From Paenibacillus glycinis (GTDB taxonomy: Bacteria; Bacillota; Bacilli; Paenibacillales; Paenibacillaceae): DNA of 64,000 bases. Below, one piece after another: positions 8,735 through 16,462 of the stretch. The translations under genes and the position numbers were made by a program. Under the pieces are notes generated by a model. It was given only the letters and a program-made list of their open reading frames with translations, did no database searches and was not told the DNA's origin. The stretch spans positions 62,001 to 126,000 of the forward strand of contig NZ_JAAAMV010000029.1 of NCBI RefSeq assembly GCF_009909185.1, in the 5' to 3' direction. The first letter of the stretch is position 1, and each line of letters opens with the position of its first letter.

Positions 8735-8913
8735 AGTTTTTGCGGGCACAGCCCGCAGCCGGCGTTCCGGCGTGTCAGAGCAAAAACGGCTTCGTAAGCA
8801 TACGCTTAGTTTTTGCGGGCACAGCCCGCTGCCGGTATCCGGCGAGTCCAAGCAAAAACTCCTTCGTAAGCCTACGCTTAGTTTTTGCGGGCATACCCCG
8901 CAGCCGGCGGCTG
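8735..8913. repeat. Tandem palindromic repeats, two full and one partial unit
   Basis: Units of 73 and 72 bases (8735-8807, 8808-8879) and a partial third (from 8880) follow each other directly. Each starts AGTTTTTGCGGGCA and ends in TTCGTAAGC plus TACGCTT. A unit folds as an outer stem GTTTTTGC/GCAAAAAC enclosing two hairpins (GCGGGC-ACA-GCCCGC and a CCGG-flanked one). The two hairpins keep pairing where bases differ between units, for example GCCGGTATCCGGC in unit 2. A diverged single copy lies at 14206-14276. Confidence 0.85.
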
Positions 8914-9050
8914 ATCCGTTTTCTGCGCGTTGCGTAATGGGCTGCATCGGTGTATAACTGATTATAACGGACGTCTTGTCCCATTGACCACTTTATGCAA
9001 GTGAAGGCCTTGGTCCCGACGAAGGCCATGACGATAAGGAGTTGACTTCG

Positions 9051-9233
9051 ATGTCACAACCATTGCAGCTTTCCGCCGAGACGGCCGTGAAGCTGGCCAA
9101 GCAATTGAACGTCCCGCTGGAGCATCTCATGCACATGCCGAAACACATCCTGCTGCAGAAAATCGCCGAGCTGGCGAAGGCCGACGCCGCTCCCGCGAGC
9201 GATGCCGATCCTCAAGGAGAGGATAAGCCGTGA
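9051..9233 (+). CDS. YycC-like small protein
   Basis: A 60-residue protein beginning MSQPLQLSAETAVKLAKQLN, with the central HLMHMPKHILLQKIAEL segment that recalls the Bacillus YycC family. The function of that family is unknown to me. The frame could open at a TTG (9042), but that TTG directly follows AAGGAG, while the ATG at 9051 has the same site nine bases upstream, so the ATG is preferred. It is soluble and helical with an acidic tail. The stop overlaps the GTG of the next gene (GTGA), which makes a two-gene, translationally coupled unit. Confidence 0.72.
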   Translation: MSQPLQLSAETAVKLAKQLNVPLEHLMHMPKHILLQKIAELAKADAAPASDADPQGEDKP

Positions 9234-9466
9234 TTCCGTTCGAACGCACTTGGCCGTACGACATCATCATGAAGGACGTGTACGTGGCCTCCTGTCCGTT
9301 CTGCGGCAAGGACAACGTCCTGCTGCCGCTAAGGCCGAGAGAGCTCTCCGACATTCACGACGGCAAAAAGAAGCTGCTCGTCTTCCCCTGCTGCCGCAAC
9401 CGCCTGACCGTCGTGGACACGGACCAGGACTACCTGCTGACGGATACCGTGCTCAGACGCGCATAA
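9230..9466 (+). CDS. Small Cys-rich protein, possible zinc ribbon
   Basis: A 78-residue protein with CPFCGKDN near the N-terminus (residues 22-29) and FPCCRNRLTV at about residues 52-61. The CxxC and CC pairs could hold one zinc ion. It starts with GTG inside the stop codon of the preceding gene, so its translation depends on that gene. I do not recognise a named family. A strong terminator follows at 9523-9572. Confidence 0.7.
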   Translation: MIPFERTWPYDIIMKDVYVASCPFCGKDNVLLPLRPRELSDIHDGKKKLLVFPCCRNRLTVVDTDQDYLLTDTVLRRA

Positions 9467-9522
9467 CTGCCGCGGCCAATGCCCGATCGGCGGCCGCCGA
9501 ACTCATTCTTCTCCAGCGAATC

Positions 9523-9572
9523 CAACGATCAAAAGCCGCCCGGGCCAAGTGCCCGGACGGCTTTTGATCGTT
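9523..9572. terminator. Bidirectional intrinsic terminator
   Basis: A long, nearly perfect inverted repeat (arms AACGATCAAAAGCCG and CGGCTTTTGATCGTT around CCGGGC/GCCCGG) sits between two convergent genes. It can serve both the plus-strand pair and the minus-strand DUF2225-like gene. Confidence 0.85.
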
Positions 9573-9575
9573 CAT

Positions 9576-10292
9576 TTATGCGATTCCGGCAGCCGTCTCC
9601 TCGTCCAGGCCCGTCTGTTCTTCGCGAATCTGCTGCCACTGTTCCCGGCTTGCGCGAATCATCGCGGCATCCGTGATTTTCTTGTCGTTCACGACGCGGG
9701 AGAACCAGCGGACGGCCGTGCGCGGATCGCCGATTCGGCGATGCAATTCCCCGATCAGATACATCAGCTTGGCGTTATTGAGCGATACCCCTTCCGTCTC
9801 GAACACGGCGACGTACGCATCCAAGGCATAGCGCAGGAAGCGCTGCTCCTGCTCGGCGCCGCCTTCGGTGCGGTACAGCCATGCGATATGATGCAGGATG
9901 CCGGCCACTACCCGCTCCTTCTCCCCGACGAGTCCCGCGCAGACGAGCGCGAGCTTGAAGCACACCAGCGCTTGCGCCCTCGTACGGCTGCCGCCGTAAT
10001 CGCGGTGCGTCCAGCGCGCGCCGATCTCGCCGTAATACTTTTGCCGCTGCGCGTCCGTCATGCTCGATATGCCGTTCTCCGTCGAGGTGAACCCGCATTC
10101 CGGACAAACGCACGCGACGTAATAATCCGGGTTGATCTCGCCTTTATAGCAAGCGCGGAAGTCGGTATCCCGGCTATCCGCTTTTTTGAAGCTGGGACGG
10201 ACACGCGAAGTCTGATAGGAAGTCTCGCAGCAAATGCACGTCTTCTTTGTCGTGTAAAGGGGCTCCATATCGTCATCACGTCTCCAGGTCAT
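9576..10292 (-). CDS. DUF2225-like protein with Cys-rich N-terminus
   Basis: A 238-residue cytosolic protein. The N-terminal part carries CICCETSY (about residues 19-26) and CVCPECGF (about 61-68), a probable zinc-binding pair, followed by TPR-like helices (ALVCFKLALVCAGL, RYALDAYVAVFE). This fits the DUF2225 family, whose biochemical role is not established. The ATG at 10292 immediately follows the globin stop codon. An alternative ATG at 10268 (MEPLYTTKK) has GGAG upstream and may be the true start. It forms an operon with the globin gene. Confidence 0.75.
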   Translation of the reverse strand: MTWRRDDDMEPLYTTKKTCICCETSYQTSRVRPSFKKADSRDTDFRACYKGEINPDYYVACVCPECGFTSTENGISSMTDAQRQKYYGEIGARWTHRDYGGSRTRAQALVCFKLALVCAGLVGEKERVVAGILHHIAWLYRTEGGAEQEQRFLRYALDAYVAVFETEGVSLNNAKLMYLIGELHRRIGDPRTAVRWFSRVVNDKKITDAAMIRASREQWQQIREEQTGLDEETAAGIA

Positions 10293-10676
10293 TTAGGGTT
10301 GGTTAATAAAATGATGCGCCGGCCCCGACAGCCGCACCAGGATCAGCTCCTGCAGCTCATGGGGCAGATCGGTCTCGGCGAGCGCCTCCCGCATGCAGCC
10401 CAGCCAGGCTTCGGCGCGTTCCGGCGTAATGGGAAAGGGAAGGTGGCGCGCCCGCATCATGGGATGGCCGTGTTGGTCCGAGTACAGGGAAGGACCGCCG
10501 AAAAACTGCGACAGGAATAAGGTCTGCCGATCCATGACGGGATCGATGTCAGCCGGAAAAAGAGGACCGATCAGCGGGTTTTTCAGAACTTTGGGATAAA
10601 AGGCCTCTACGATCTTCCTGATTCCTTCGACTCCTCCGACCGCTTCAAAAATAGTGCTATAGTTATTCATCGTCAT
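10293..10676 (-). CDS. Group II truncated hemoglobin
   Basis: About 127 residues of the 2/2 globin fold: YSTIFEAVGGVEGIRKIVEAFYPKV (helices A-B), LFPADID, FFGGPSLYSDQHGHPMMRARHLPF. The His in RARHLPF (H78 from this start) is the expected proximal haem ligand. Such globins bind oxygen or NO in the cytoplasm. The frame opens at 10682, but the ATG at 10676 has GGAG six bases upstream and is preferred. It is followed with no gap by the DUF2225-like gene. Confidence 0.9.
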   Translation of the reverse strand: MTMNNYSTIFEAVGGVEGIRKIVEAFYPKVLKNPLIGPLFPADIDPVMDRQTLFLSQFFGGPSLYSDQHGHPMMRARHLPFPITPERAEAWLGCMREALAETDLPHELQELILVRLSGPAHHFINQP

Positions 10677-10748
10677 TTTCATCTCCGTTTTTTAGGTCTT
10701 TGGAATTAGTTTTTCATTTTCCTCATAAATCAATCGAACGGTTTAAAT

Positions 10749-10778
10749 CAAAAAAATGCCCTCTTGTAGGAGGGCATT
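10749..10778 (-). terminator. Intrinsic terminator after the 30-residue peptide gene
   Basis: On the minus strand, AATGCCCTC-CTACAA-GAGGGCATT is followed by seven Ts. It lies 38 bases past the stop of the small gene at 10816-10908. Confidence 0.8.
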
Positions 10779-10815
10779 GCGGCAGTAGTATAAACAAGCG
10801 ACTAAGGCAGCTGGA

Positions 10816-10908
10816 TCAACTCTCGTAATCCTCTTCTCCGGGAGCCACAAGCGACTCACGGATGACGTAAACGAAAGCGCAGATAAGAATGCCGGCAATA
10901 ATACTCAT
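10816..10908 (-). CDS. 30-residue single-pass membrane peptide
   Basis: The frame encodes 30 residues: MSIIAGILICAFVYVIRES followed by an acidic tail (GEEDYES). It has an AGGTG ribosome-binding site at good distance and an extended -10 promoter (TATGGTACAAT, around 10945-10955). A dedicated strong terminator lies downstream. The hydrophobic first half should span or anchor in the membrane, with the charged tail outside it. I do not recognise a family. The complete expression signals make it a credible gene despite its size. Confidence 0.62.
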   Translation of the reverse strand: MSIIAGILICAFVYVIRESLVAPGEEDYES

Positions 10909-11131
10909 CGTCATCACCTCGTGCGTTCGATTGACTTAATCCGATTGTACCATACCCGGGACAAAAAGACACCCTGTTTTGCAAGCGTTTTCTAAAAAAA
11001 TATTTTGCCGTAAATGTGGCATTTTCCCTGCCTTCGCTGGACATGTTCCGTGGGGACAAGTGATGATTGCGCGCATTGGAACATATAGCAATAATAGTAC
11101 GAATTCAACTGCCCATAGGAGGGAGCCGCCC

Positions 11132-12217
11132 TTGCATATCGTCCGTTTCTTGCTCCGCCCGTCCGTCATTCCCGCATGGTCGGCGGCCGTGCTCGCGTTG
11201 CTGCTGGCGGCGTTCCCCGCGCAAGCGCTGGAAGCATCCCTGCGGGGATTAGCGATATGGTGGGAAGTGCTGTTTCCGGCGCTCTTCCCCTTCTTCGTCA
11301 TCTCGGAGCTGCTGCTCGGCTTCGGCATCGTGCATTTCTTCGGCAAGATCCTGGATCCCTTCATGCGCCCGCTCTTCCGCATCCCGGGCATCGGCGGCTT
11401 CGTCGTCACCATGGGCTACGCCTCGGGTTACCCCGTCGGCGCGCGGCTGACGGCGCAGCTCTGGGAGCAGAAGCTGATCAACCGCGCGGAGGGAGAACGG
11501 CTCGTCGCCTTCACGACGACGTCGGATCCGATCTTCCTGATCGGCGCGGTCTCGGTCGGATTTTTCCACAGCGTCGCGCTCGCCCCCGTCCTCGCCGCGG
11601 CCCATTACGGCGGCGGCCTGATCATCGGGCTGCTGATGCGCTTTCACGACCGCCATGCGCCTGCCAGCAGCGAATCGGCGGATAAGGGCGGCAGAGCCGG
11701 GAGAAGAAAGAAAAGCAGGCTCGCCGAAGCCATCCATGCCATGCATACGGCCCGAATGATGGACGGCCGCTCGCTCGGCACGCTGCTGCAGGACGCGGTC
11801 CAGGCCGCGCTGCGCCTCATGATCGTCGTCGGCGGTCTCGTCGTCGTCTTCTCCGTCATCATGGAGCTGCTCCGCCAGACGGGAAGCATCGAGGTGCTGG
11901 CCGGGGCGATTCGCCTGCTGCTTGGTGCCGTCGGCATGCCGCCGGCGTTATCGGACGCCGTCGTGAGCGGCATCTTCGAAGTGACGCTCGGCGCGCGGGC
12001 GGCGGGCAGCGCCGGAGGCAGCGGGCTCATGCAGCAGGCGGCGATCGCCGCGTTCGTGCTGTCCTGGGCCGGGCTGTCCGTCCATGCCCAAGTCGCCAGC
12101 CTCCTGAGCCGCACGGATTTGCGCTACAAGCCTTTTCTCCTCGCGCGTCTGCTGCACGGCATCATCGCCGCCGCCTTGGTTTACGCGTTTTGGGGCTGGC
12201 TCGGCCCGGCCGCCTGA
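11132..12217 (+). CDS. ylbJ: Sporulation integral membrane protein YlbJ
   Basis: The frame opens at 10979, but TTG at 11132 has AGGAGGG eight bases upstream and starts at the first membrane helix, giving 361 residues. Multiple hydrophobic segments carry nucleoside-transporter-gate-like motifs (GIGGFVVTMGYASGYPVGARL and TTTSDPIFLIGAVSVGFF). In Bacillus, YlbJ is a mother-cell protein needed for spore cortex formation. A charged loop (residues about 175-215, KGGRAGRRKKSR) separates the two halves. The family assignment rests on the gate motifs and length. Confidence 0.85.
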   Translation: MHIVRFLLRPSVIPAWSAAVLALLLAAFPAQALEASLRGLAIWWEVLFPALFPFFVISELLLGFGIVHFFGKILDPFMRPLFRIPGIGGFVVTMGYASGYPVGARLTAQLWEQKLINRAEGERLVAFTTTSDPIFLIGAVSVGFFHSVALAPVLAAAHYGGGLIIGLLMRFHDRHAPASSESADKGGRAGRRKKSRLAEAIHAMHTARMMDGRSLGTLLQDAVQAALRLMIVVGGLVVVFSVIMELLRQTGSIEVLAGAIRLLLGAVGMPPALSDAVVSGIFEVTLGARAAGSAGGSGLMQQAAIAAFVLSWAGLSVHAQVASLLSRTDLRYKPFLLARLLHGIIAAALVYAFWGWLGPAA

Positions 12218-12345
12218 CGTTGTATTCGGTCCCGTTTTCGGCTATGATGCAAGAAGAACAGGCTGATTTCGGGATTTGGGCAGCCGATGCCGCACGCGGC
12301 GCGGCTGCTCGTTCGGATTCGGCCGTGCGGAAGGGGCCACAACGT

Positions 12346-13143
12346 TTGAATTACGTCGTCATTGACAGAGGCGATAAGCTGTCCAAGCAGCTTGCCGTCG
12401 ATTTCCATGCCTTAGCGGCTGCCCGCGGACTGACGCGCAGCGACGATATGCCCGATATGGTCATCTCGATCGGCGGCGACGGGACGCTGCTGCAAGCATT
12501 TCACAAATACGTGGACCGGATCGAGGATATCGCGTTCGTCGGCATCCATACCGGCCATCTCGGCTTCTTCGCCGACTGGAAGGTGGACGAGCTCGAGGAG
12601 CTGGTCCGCATGATGGCGGAGGACGAGCCCAAGATCGTGCGCTACCCGCTCGCGGAAATCGTGCTCGACACGTCCGAAGGGCTGTCCACTTATATAGCGG
12701 TAAACGAATTCACGCTGAAAGGCGTCGACAACACGCTGGTCGCCCAAATCGACGTCAACGACGAGCTCTTCGAGATGTTCCGGGGCGACGGCATCGTCGT
12801 ATCGACGCCTTCCGGCAGCACCGCCTACAACAAGAGCTTGGGCGGCGCGGTCATCCACCCGTCCATCGACTGCCTGCAAATCGCCGAGATTGCGTCCATC
12901 AACAACCGCGTGTACCGGACGCTCGGCTCCTCGGTCGTCCTGCCGCAGCATCATCACTGCGACATCATATCGCGCAAAGACCAGCGGCTCCAGCTCACCT
13001 TCGATCATTTGAACATCACGCGATCCGATATTCGTTCCATCCGCTGCAGCGTGTCCGCGCGTAAGATCAGCTTCGCCCGCTACCGGCCTTTCCCGTTCTG
13101 GAACCGCGTGCGCGAGGCGTTCCTGGGATACGAAGTGAAATAG
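12346..13143 (+). CDS. nadK: NAD kinase
   Basis: This enzyme phosphorylates NAD with ATP to make NADP. The glycine-rich ISIGGDGTLLQAF motif is at about residues 40-52, and the VNEFTLKG and TPSGSTAYNKSLGG blocks that bind NAD follow. The frame opens at 12190. TTG at 12346 (LNYVVIDRGDK) has GGAAGGGG about nine bases upstream and gives 265 residues, the usual size for short Bacillus-type NAD kinases. The extra upstream residues have no family resemblance. A terminator follows at 13177-13217. Confidence 0.94.
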   Translation: MNYVVIDRGDKLSKQLAVDFHALAAARGLTRSDDMPDMVISIGGDGTLLQAFHKYVDRIEDIAFVGIHTGHLGFFADWKVDELEELVRMMAEDEPKIVRYPLAEIVLDTSEGLSTYIAVNEFTLKGVDNTLVAQIDVNDELFEMFRGDGIVVSTPSGSTAYNKSLGGAVIHPSIDCLQIAEIASINNRVYRTLGSSVVLPQHHHCDIISRKDQRLQLTFDHLNITRSDIRSIRCSVSARKISFARYRPFPFWNRVREAFLGYEVK

Positions 13144-13176
13144 CGACGCCGCGCCGAATGCGCTTCGGCTAAAAAC

Positions 13177-13217
13177 AAAAAATGCCATGCAGGCTTGCAG
13201 CCCGCATGGCATTTTTT
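13177..13217. terminator. Bidirectional terminator between nadK and yutD
   Basis: Perfect arms AAAAAATGCCATGC and GCATGGCATTTTTT lie between two convergent genes and end in Ts on both strands. Confidence 0.85.
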
Positions 13218-13254
13218 CGTCTTAACTCCATTAAAAATCCATTCGATCCACTCG

Positions 13255-14184
13255 TCAGCTATGTTTCGGCGCCGCGTCCTTGGCCTTGTTCGGCTGTTGG
13301 GAATGTTGCCCGGGCTCGGAGGCTGCCGCAACCGGCGCCTTCTGATGCTGATGATGATGATTCGGGTTAAAATGGCGCTGCTTGTTGCGGCTGCGCTCCG
13401 ACCGTTCCGGACGCTCGCCGCGTTCCGGACGTTCGCCCCGCTGCTCGCCGCGGTTCTGCTCGGCGCGCTCGCTTCGCTCTTGGCGTTCGCCGCGCTCCTG
13501 CTTGTCGCCGCGGTCTTGCTTGTCGCCGCGCTCCGGACGTTCGCCCCGGTTCTGGCGCTCGCCGCGGTCATGCTGCTGGCCTTGCCCCCGGCCGCCCTGC
13601 TGCCCCTGGCGGTTGCCCTGGTCGCGGTCTTTGCCGTTCGGCTTGCGGTGCTCGCGTTGTCCGTCCTTTTCTTTCTCCGGCTCCTTGACCGTCTCCCTGC
13701 GGCTGTTGCGCTGCTGCTCGCGGCGCAGGTCCCGCTCGTGGCGGGGCATGAATTTCACGTGCTGGTTCTCCGCAGCCGGCGCATCGCTCGCTTTGGCGGC
13801 CGCGATGACGCGGGAAGCCGTCAGATAGGCTTCTTCGGCGCTGTCCGGCAGCTCGACGACCCGAAGCTCGCCGTCATCGCCCGTTTCGCCGTCCTCGCCC
13901 AGCTTCGAGCTGCCCGGCTGTTTCTCGAGCACGAAGTAGGCGCAGCCGAAATTGCAATATTCGTTAATGTAATCCGCCATCGAGGAGATGACGGATTCCC
14001 GCGTCGCTTTCGGATTGCCGTCGCGAAAAAAACCTTTCAGGCGCAGTTGATTGTATCCCCAGTCCCCGACGACATAATCGTACCGTTCCAGCACTTCGCT
14101 GTAGCGCTCCCTGAACGCTTCGAAATTCCAGCCGCTTCTGTTTTCGTGTATCAATGCGTAGGTTCTGCCGCTTATATGGATCAA
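13255..14184 (-). CDS. yutD: YutD-family protein with long Arg/Glu/Gln-rich tail
   Basis: Residues 1-110 match the YutD family (YALIHENRSGWNFEAFRERY, then YDYVVGDWGYNQLRLKGFF). The function of that domain is unknown to me. YutD in Bacillus is only about 100 residues long; here the protein has 309. From about residue 150 it is low complexity, with repeated RGERPERG, RGDKQ and RGERQ units and then a His/Asn-rich patch, which suggests a disordered nucleic-acid- or protein-binding tail. TTG at 14184 has AAGGAGTGAG upstream. A palindromic repeat sits just 5' of that site. It follows lipA. Confidence 0.85.
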   Translation of the reverse strand: MIHISGRTYALIHENRSGWNFEAFRERYSEVLERYDYVVGDWGYNQLRLKGFFRDGNPKATRESVISSMADYINEYCNFGCAYFVLEKQPGSSKLGEDGETGDDGELRVVELPDSAEEAYLTASRVIAAAKASDAPAAENQHVKFMPRHERDLRREQQRNSRRETVKEPEKEKDGQREHRKPNGKDRDQGNRQGQQGGRGQGQQHDRGERQNRGERPERGDKQDRGDKQERGERQERSERAEQNRGEQRGERPERGERPERSERSRNKQRHFNPNHHHQHQKAPVAAASEPGQHSQQPNKAKDAAPKHS

Positions 14185-14205
14185 GGCCGCTTCTCACTCC
14201 TTAAA

Positions 14206-14276
14206 AGTTTTGCGATCACAGTTTGCTTCCGGATATCCGGCAAAAATGAGCAAAACTACTTCGTAAGCATAAGCTC
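14206..14276. repeat. Diverged single copy of the palindromic repeat
   Basis: The outer stem AGTTTTGC/GCAAAACT and the perfect inner hairpin CCGGATATCCGG match the unit at 8735-8879, as does the trailing ACTTCGTAAGCATAAGCT. It begins just upstream of the yutD ribosome-binding site and runs into the stop codon of lipA. Confidence 0.75.
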
Positions 14277-15165
14277 ACAGGGATGCGCTTTGCGCTTCCT
14301 CCGCGGACTTGACCTGCTCATGCGCATGATAGGAGCTGCGAACGAGCGGTGCCGATTCCACATGGCTGAACCCGCGCTTCAAGCCTTCTTCTTTGAGCTT
14401 CGCAAACTCGTCGGGATGCACGTAGCGCGCGATCGGCATATGAGTCGGCGACGGCTGCAAATATTGGCCGAGCGTCAAAATATTGCAATCCACGGCGCGC
14501 AAGTCGTCCATCGCCTGCAAAATTTCGTCCCATTCCTCGCCGACGCCGAGCATGATGCTCGATTTGGTCGGGATGTCCGGCTTCATTTCCTTCGCTCGCC
14601 GCAGGAGCTCCATGGAGCGCGGGTATTTCGCTTTCGCGCGCACCCGGTCGGAGAGTCTGGCGACGGTCTCTATATTGTGGTTCAAAATATCGGGTTTCGC
14701 GTCCATTACCGCTTGCAGCGCATCCCAATTGCCCATGAAATCGGGGATAAGCACTTCCACGCTGCACAGGGGCAGCTTGCGGCGGACGGCTTTGATCGTT
14801 TCCACGAAGATGCTCGCTCCGCCGTCGGCCAAGTCGTCGCGCGCCACGGAGGTGATGACGCAGTGGCGCAGGCCCATTTGCTCCGCGGCTTCCGCCACGC
14901 GCTCCGGCTCCTGCAGGTCGAGCTCCGTCGGCAATCCGGTCTTCACCGCGCAGAACCGGCAGGCCCGCGTGCAAATATCGCCCAGAATCATGAACGTCGC
15001 CGTCCGGTTCGCCCAGCATTCGTAAATGTTCGGGCAGCGCGCTTCCTCGCACACCGTATGCAGCGTCTTGGAACGCATCATATCCTTGAGTTCGGCGTAA
15101 TTGCCGCCGGTCGTTAATTTTATTCTCAGCCAATCCGGCTTGGGTTGTTTCTCTTTTGTCTTCAT
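14275..15165 (-). CDS. lipA: Lipoyl synthase
   Basis: A radical SAM enzyme that inserts two sulfurs into protein-bound octanoyl groups. The auxiliary-cluster cysteines are C39, C44 and C50 (CEEARCPNIYEC), and the radical SAM motif CTRACRFC gives C65, C69 and C72. The family block RDDLADGGA and the C-terminal RSSYHAHE (with the conserved RSS serine) are intact. Its 296 residues match the family. It lies next to yutD on one side and divergent from lytH on the other, as in Bacillus. Confidence 0.97.
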   Translation of the reverse strand: MKTKEKQPKPDWLRIKLTTGGNYAELKDMMRSKTLHTVCEEARCPNIYECWANRTATFMILGDICTRACRFCAVKTGLPTELDLQEPERVAEAAEQMGLRHCVITSVARDDLADGGASIFVETIKAVRRKLPLCSVEVLIPDFMGNWDALQAVMDAKPDILNHNIETVARLSDRVRAKAKYPRSMELLRRAKEMKPDIPTKSSIMLGVGEEWDEILQAMDDLRAVDCNILTLGQYLQPSPTHMPIARYVHPDEFAKLKEEGLKRGFSHVESAPLVRSSYHAHEQVKSAEEAQSASL

Positions 15166-15201
15166 GCGCTGGTACCTGCTTTCCTTGTTCGCTTCCGTTT
15201 T

Positions 15202-15229
15202 ATTATAGCATGTTTCGGATAAAAACCAA
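15202..15229 (-). promoter_or_regulatory. Promoter of lipA
   Basis: On the minus strand, TTGGTT (15224-15229), a 16-base spacer and TATAAT (15202-15207) with an extended TGC before it. Confidence 0.6.
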
Positions 15230-15363
15230 TGATTTGCAAACCATAACAGCAGGACAGCGCCGCTAGAGCTGCATCCGTTAAAGAGGATCGACCGGCCGGG
15301 AGCGAAGCGCCGCAGCGCATGCTCGCCGCGTCCGCGACGGTCGTTTTGTTGGAGGCTGAATCT

Positions 15364-16392
15364 GTGAAATCATATGCCATCCGCCTCATGGCGGTAATCC
15401 CGATCGCGCTTTCGCTGCTCCTGCAGCCGCTGCCGGAACGGGCGCGCGCCGCGGAAACGGGCAAAGCGATGTCCCCGGCCGACATCTACGCCAAACGCCG
15501 GATCCTGTACGACGAGATCAGCGTCGTGACCGGCATACCTTGGTTCCGCCTGGCCGCCGTCGATCAGTACGAACGGACGATGACCAGAGCCCGCCCCAAA
15601 ACCCGCGAACAGCTGGGCACCTACATCAGCGTCTTCGTGACGGACACGGAGTGGGCCGGAGAGCTGAATCCGGACAGCGGCGACGAGTTTCCGTTGTCGA
15701 TCCATTGGTTCAAGGGAATCGGCGAAGACGGCGACGGCGACGGTCTGGCCAAACGCACGAACGATACCGATCTGCTGTATGCCATCGCCAACCATTTGCT
15801 GCAGTACGGCACGGACGAGGACGATTTCTCCATCGGCCTGTGGCAGTATTACCACAATACGAGAGCGGTGCAGCGCATCCGGCAGTTCTCGCGGCTCTAC
15901 GAGACTTACGGCAAACTGGATTTGTTCCAGCATGCGTTTCCCCTTCCGATCGGGGACAATTACTCCTATAAAGGAACGTGGGGCACGCGCCGAAGCTGGG
16001 GCGGGTACCGGATCCACGAGGGCACCGATATTTTCGCCAATCACGGCGTACCCGTGCGGAGCACCTGCTTCGGCATTATCGAGGTGAAGGGATGGAACCC
16101 GTACGGCGGTTGGCGTCTCGGCATCCGCGACCTCAATAATTACTATCATTATTATGCGCATCTGTCCGGCTATGACAAGACCATAGACGCGGGCTCCGTC
16201 GTCAAGCCCGGCCAAGTGATCGGGTGGGTAGGCAGCTCGGGCTACGGACGTCCCGGCACGCAGGGCAAATTCCCGCCGCATCTGCATTACGGGATTTACC
16301 GCGACCGCGGCCTCGTCGAATGGTCCTTCGATCCGTATCCGAGCCTGAGGCAGTGGGAAACCGAAGAAAGACGCCGCCTGCGCGGGCATTAG
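15364..16392 (+). CDS. lytH: LytH-like M23 peptidase (L-Ala-D-Glu endopeptidase)
   Basis: GTG at 15364 has GGAGG eight bases upstream and starts a signal sequence (residues 1-30), giving about 342 residues. The C-terminal M23 domain has HEGTDIFANHGVP (first zinc His and Asp) and HLHYGI (the last zinc ligands). The N-terminal two-thirds resembles the sporulation enzyme LytH, which trims peptide side chains of cortex peptidoglycan. The gene order lipA-lytH-yunB equals that of B. subtilis, which supports the name. A terminator follows. Confidence 0.87.
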   Translation: MKSYAIRLMAVIPIALSLLLQPLPERARAAETGKAMSPADIYAKRRILYDEISVVTGIPWFRLAAVDQYERTMTRARPKTREQLGTYISVFVTDTEWAGELNPDSGDEFPLSIHWFKGIGEDGDGDGLAKRTNDTDLLYAIANHLLQYGTDEDDFSIGLWQYYHNTRAVQRIRQFSRLYETYGKLDLFQHAFPLPIGDNYSYKGTWGTRRSWGGYRIHEGTDIFANHGVPVRSTCFGIIEVKGWNPYGGWRLGIRDLNNYYHYYAHLSGYDKTIDAGSVVKPGQVIGWVGSSGYGRPGTQGKFPPHLHYGIYRDRGLVEWSFDPYPSLRQWETEERRRLRGH

Positions 16393-16415
16393 CCCGCGCG
16401 GGTCGCGTAACAGGA

Positions 16416-16454
16416 AGAGCGCTTATCCGGAACCGGCCGATAAGCGCTCTTTTT
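16416..16454. terminator. Bidirectional terminator between lytH and yunB
   Basis: Arms AGAGCGCTTATC and GATAAGCGCTCT followed by five Ts on the plus strand; it lies between convergent genes. Confidence 0.8.
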
Positions 16455-16462
16455 GGCGTCTT

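Noticed and set aside
8735..8913. CRISPR array
   Set aside because: Units are contiguous without unique spacers, palindromic and too long; no cas genes are present.
13195..15117. Long plus-strand frame of 640 codons
   Set aside because: It is antisense to yutD and lipA, whose products are clearly conserved; low-complexity Leu/Ala/Arg translation is a GC-rich shadow.
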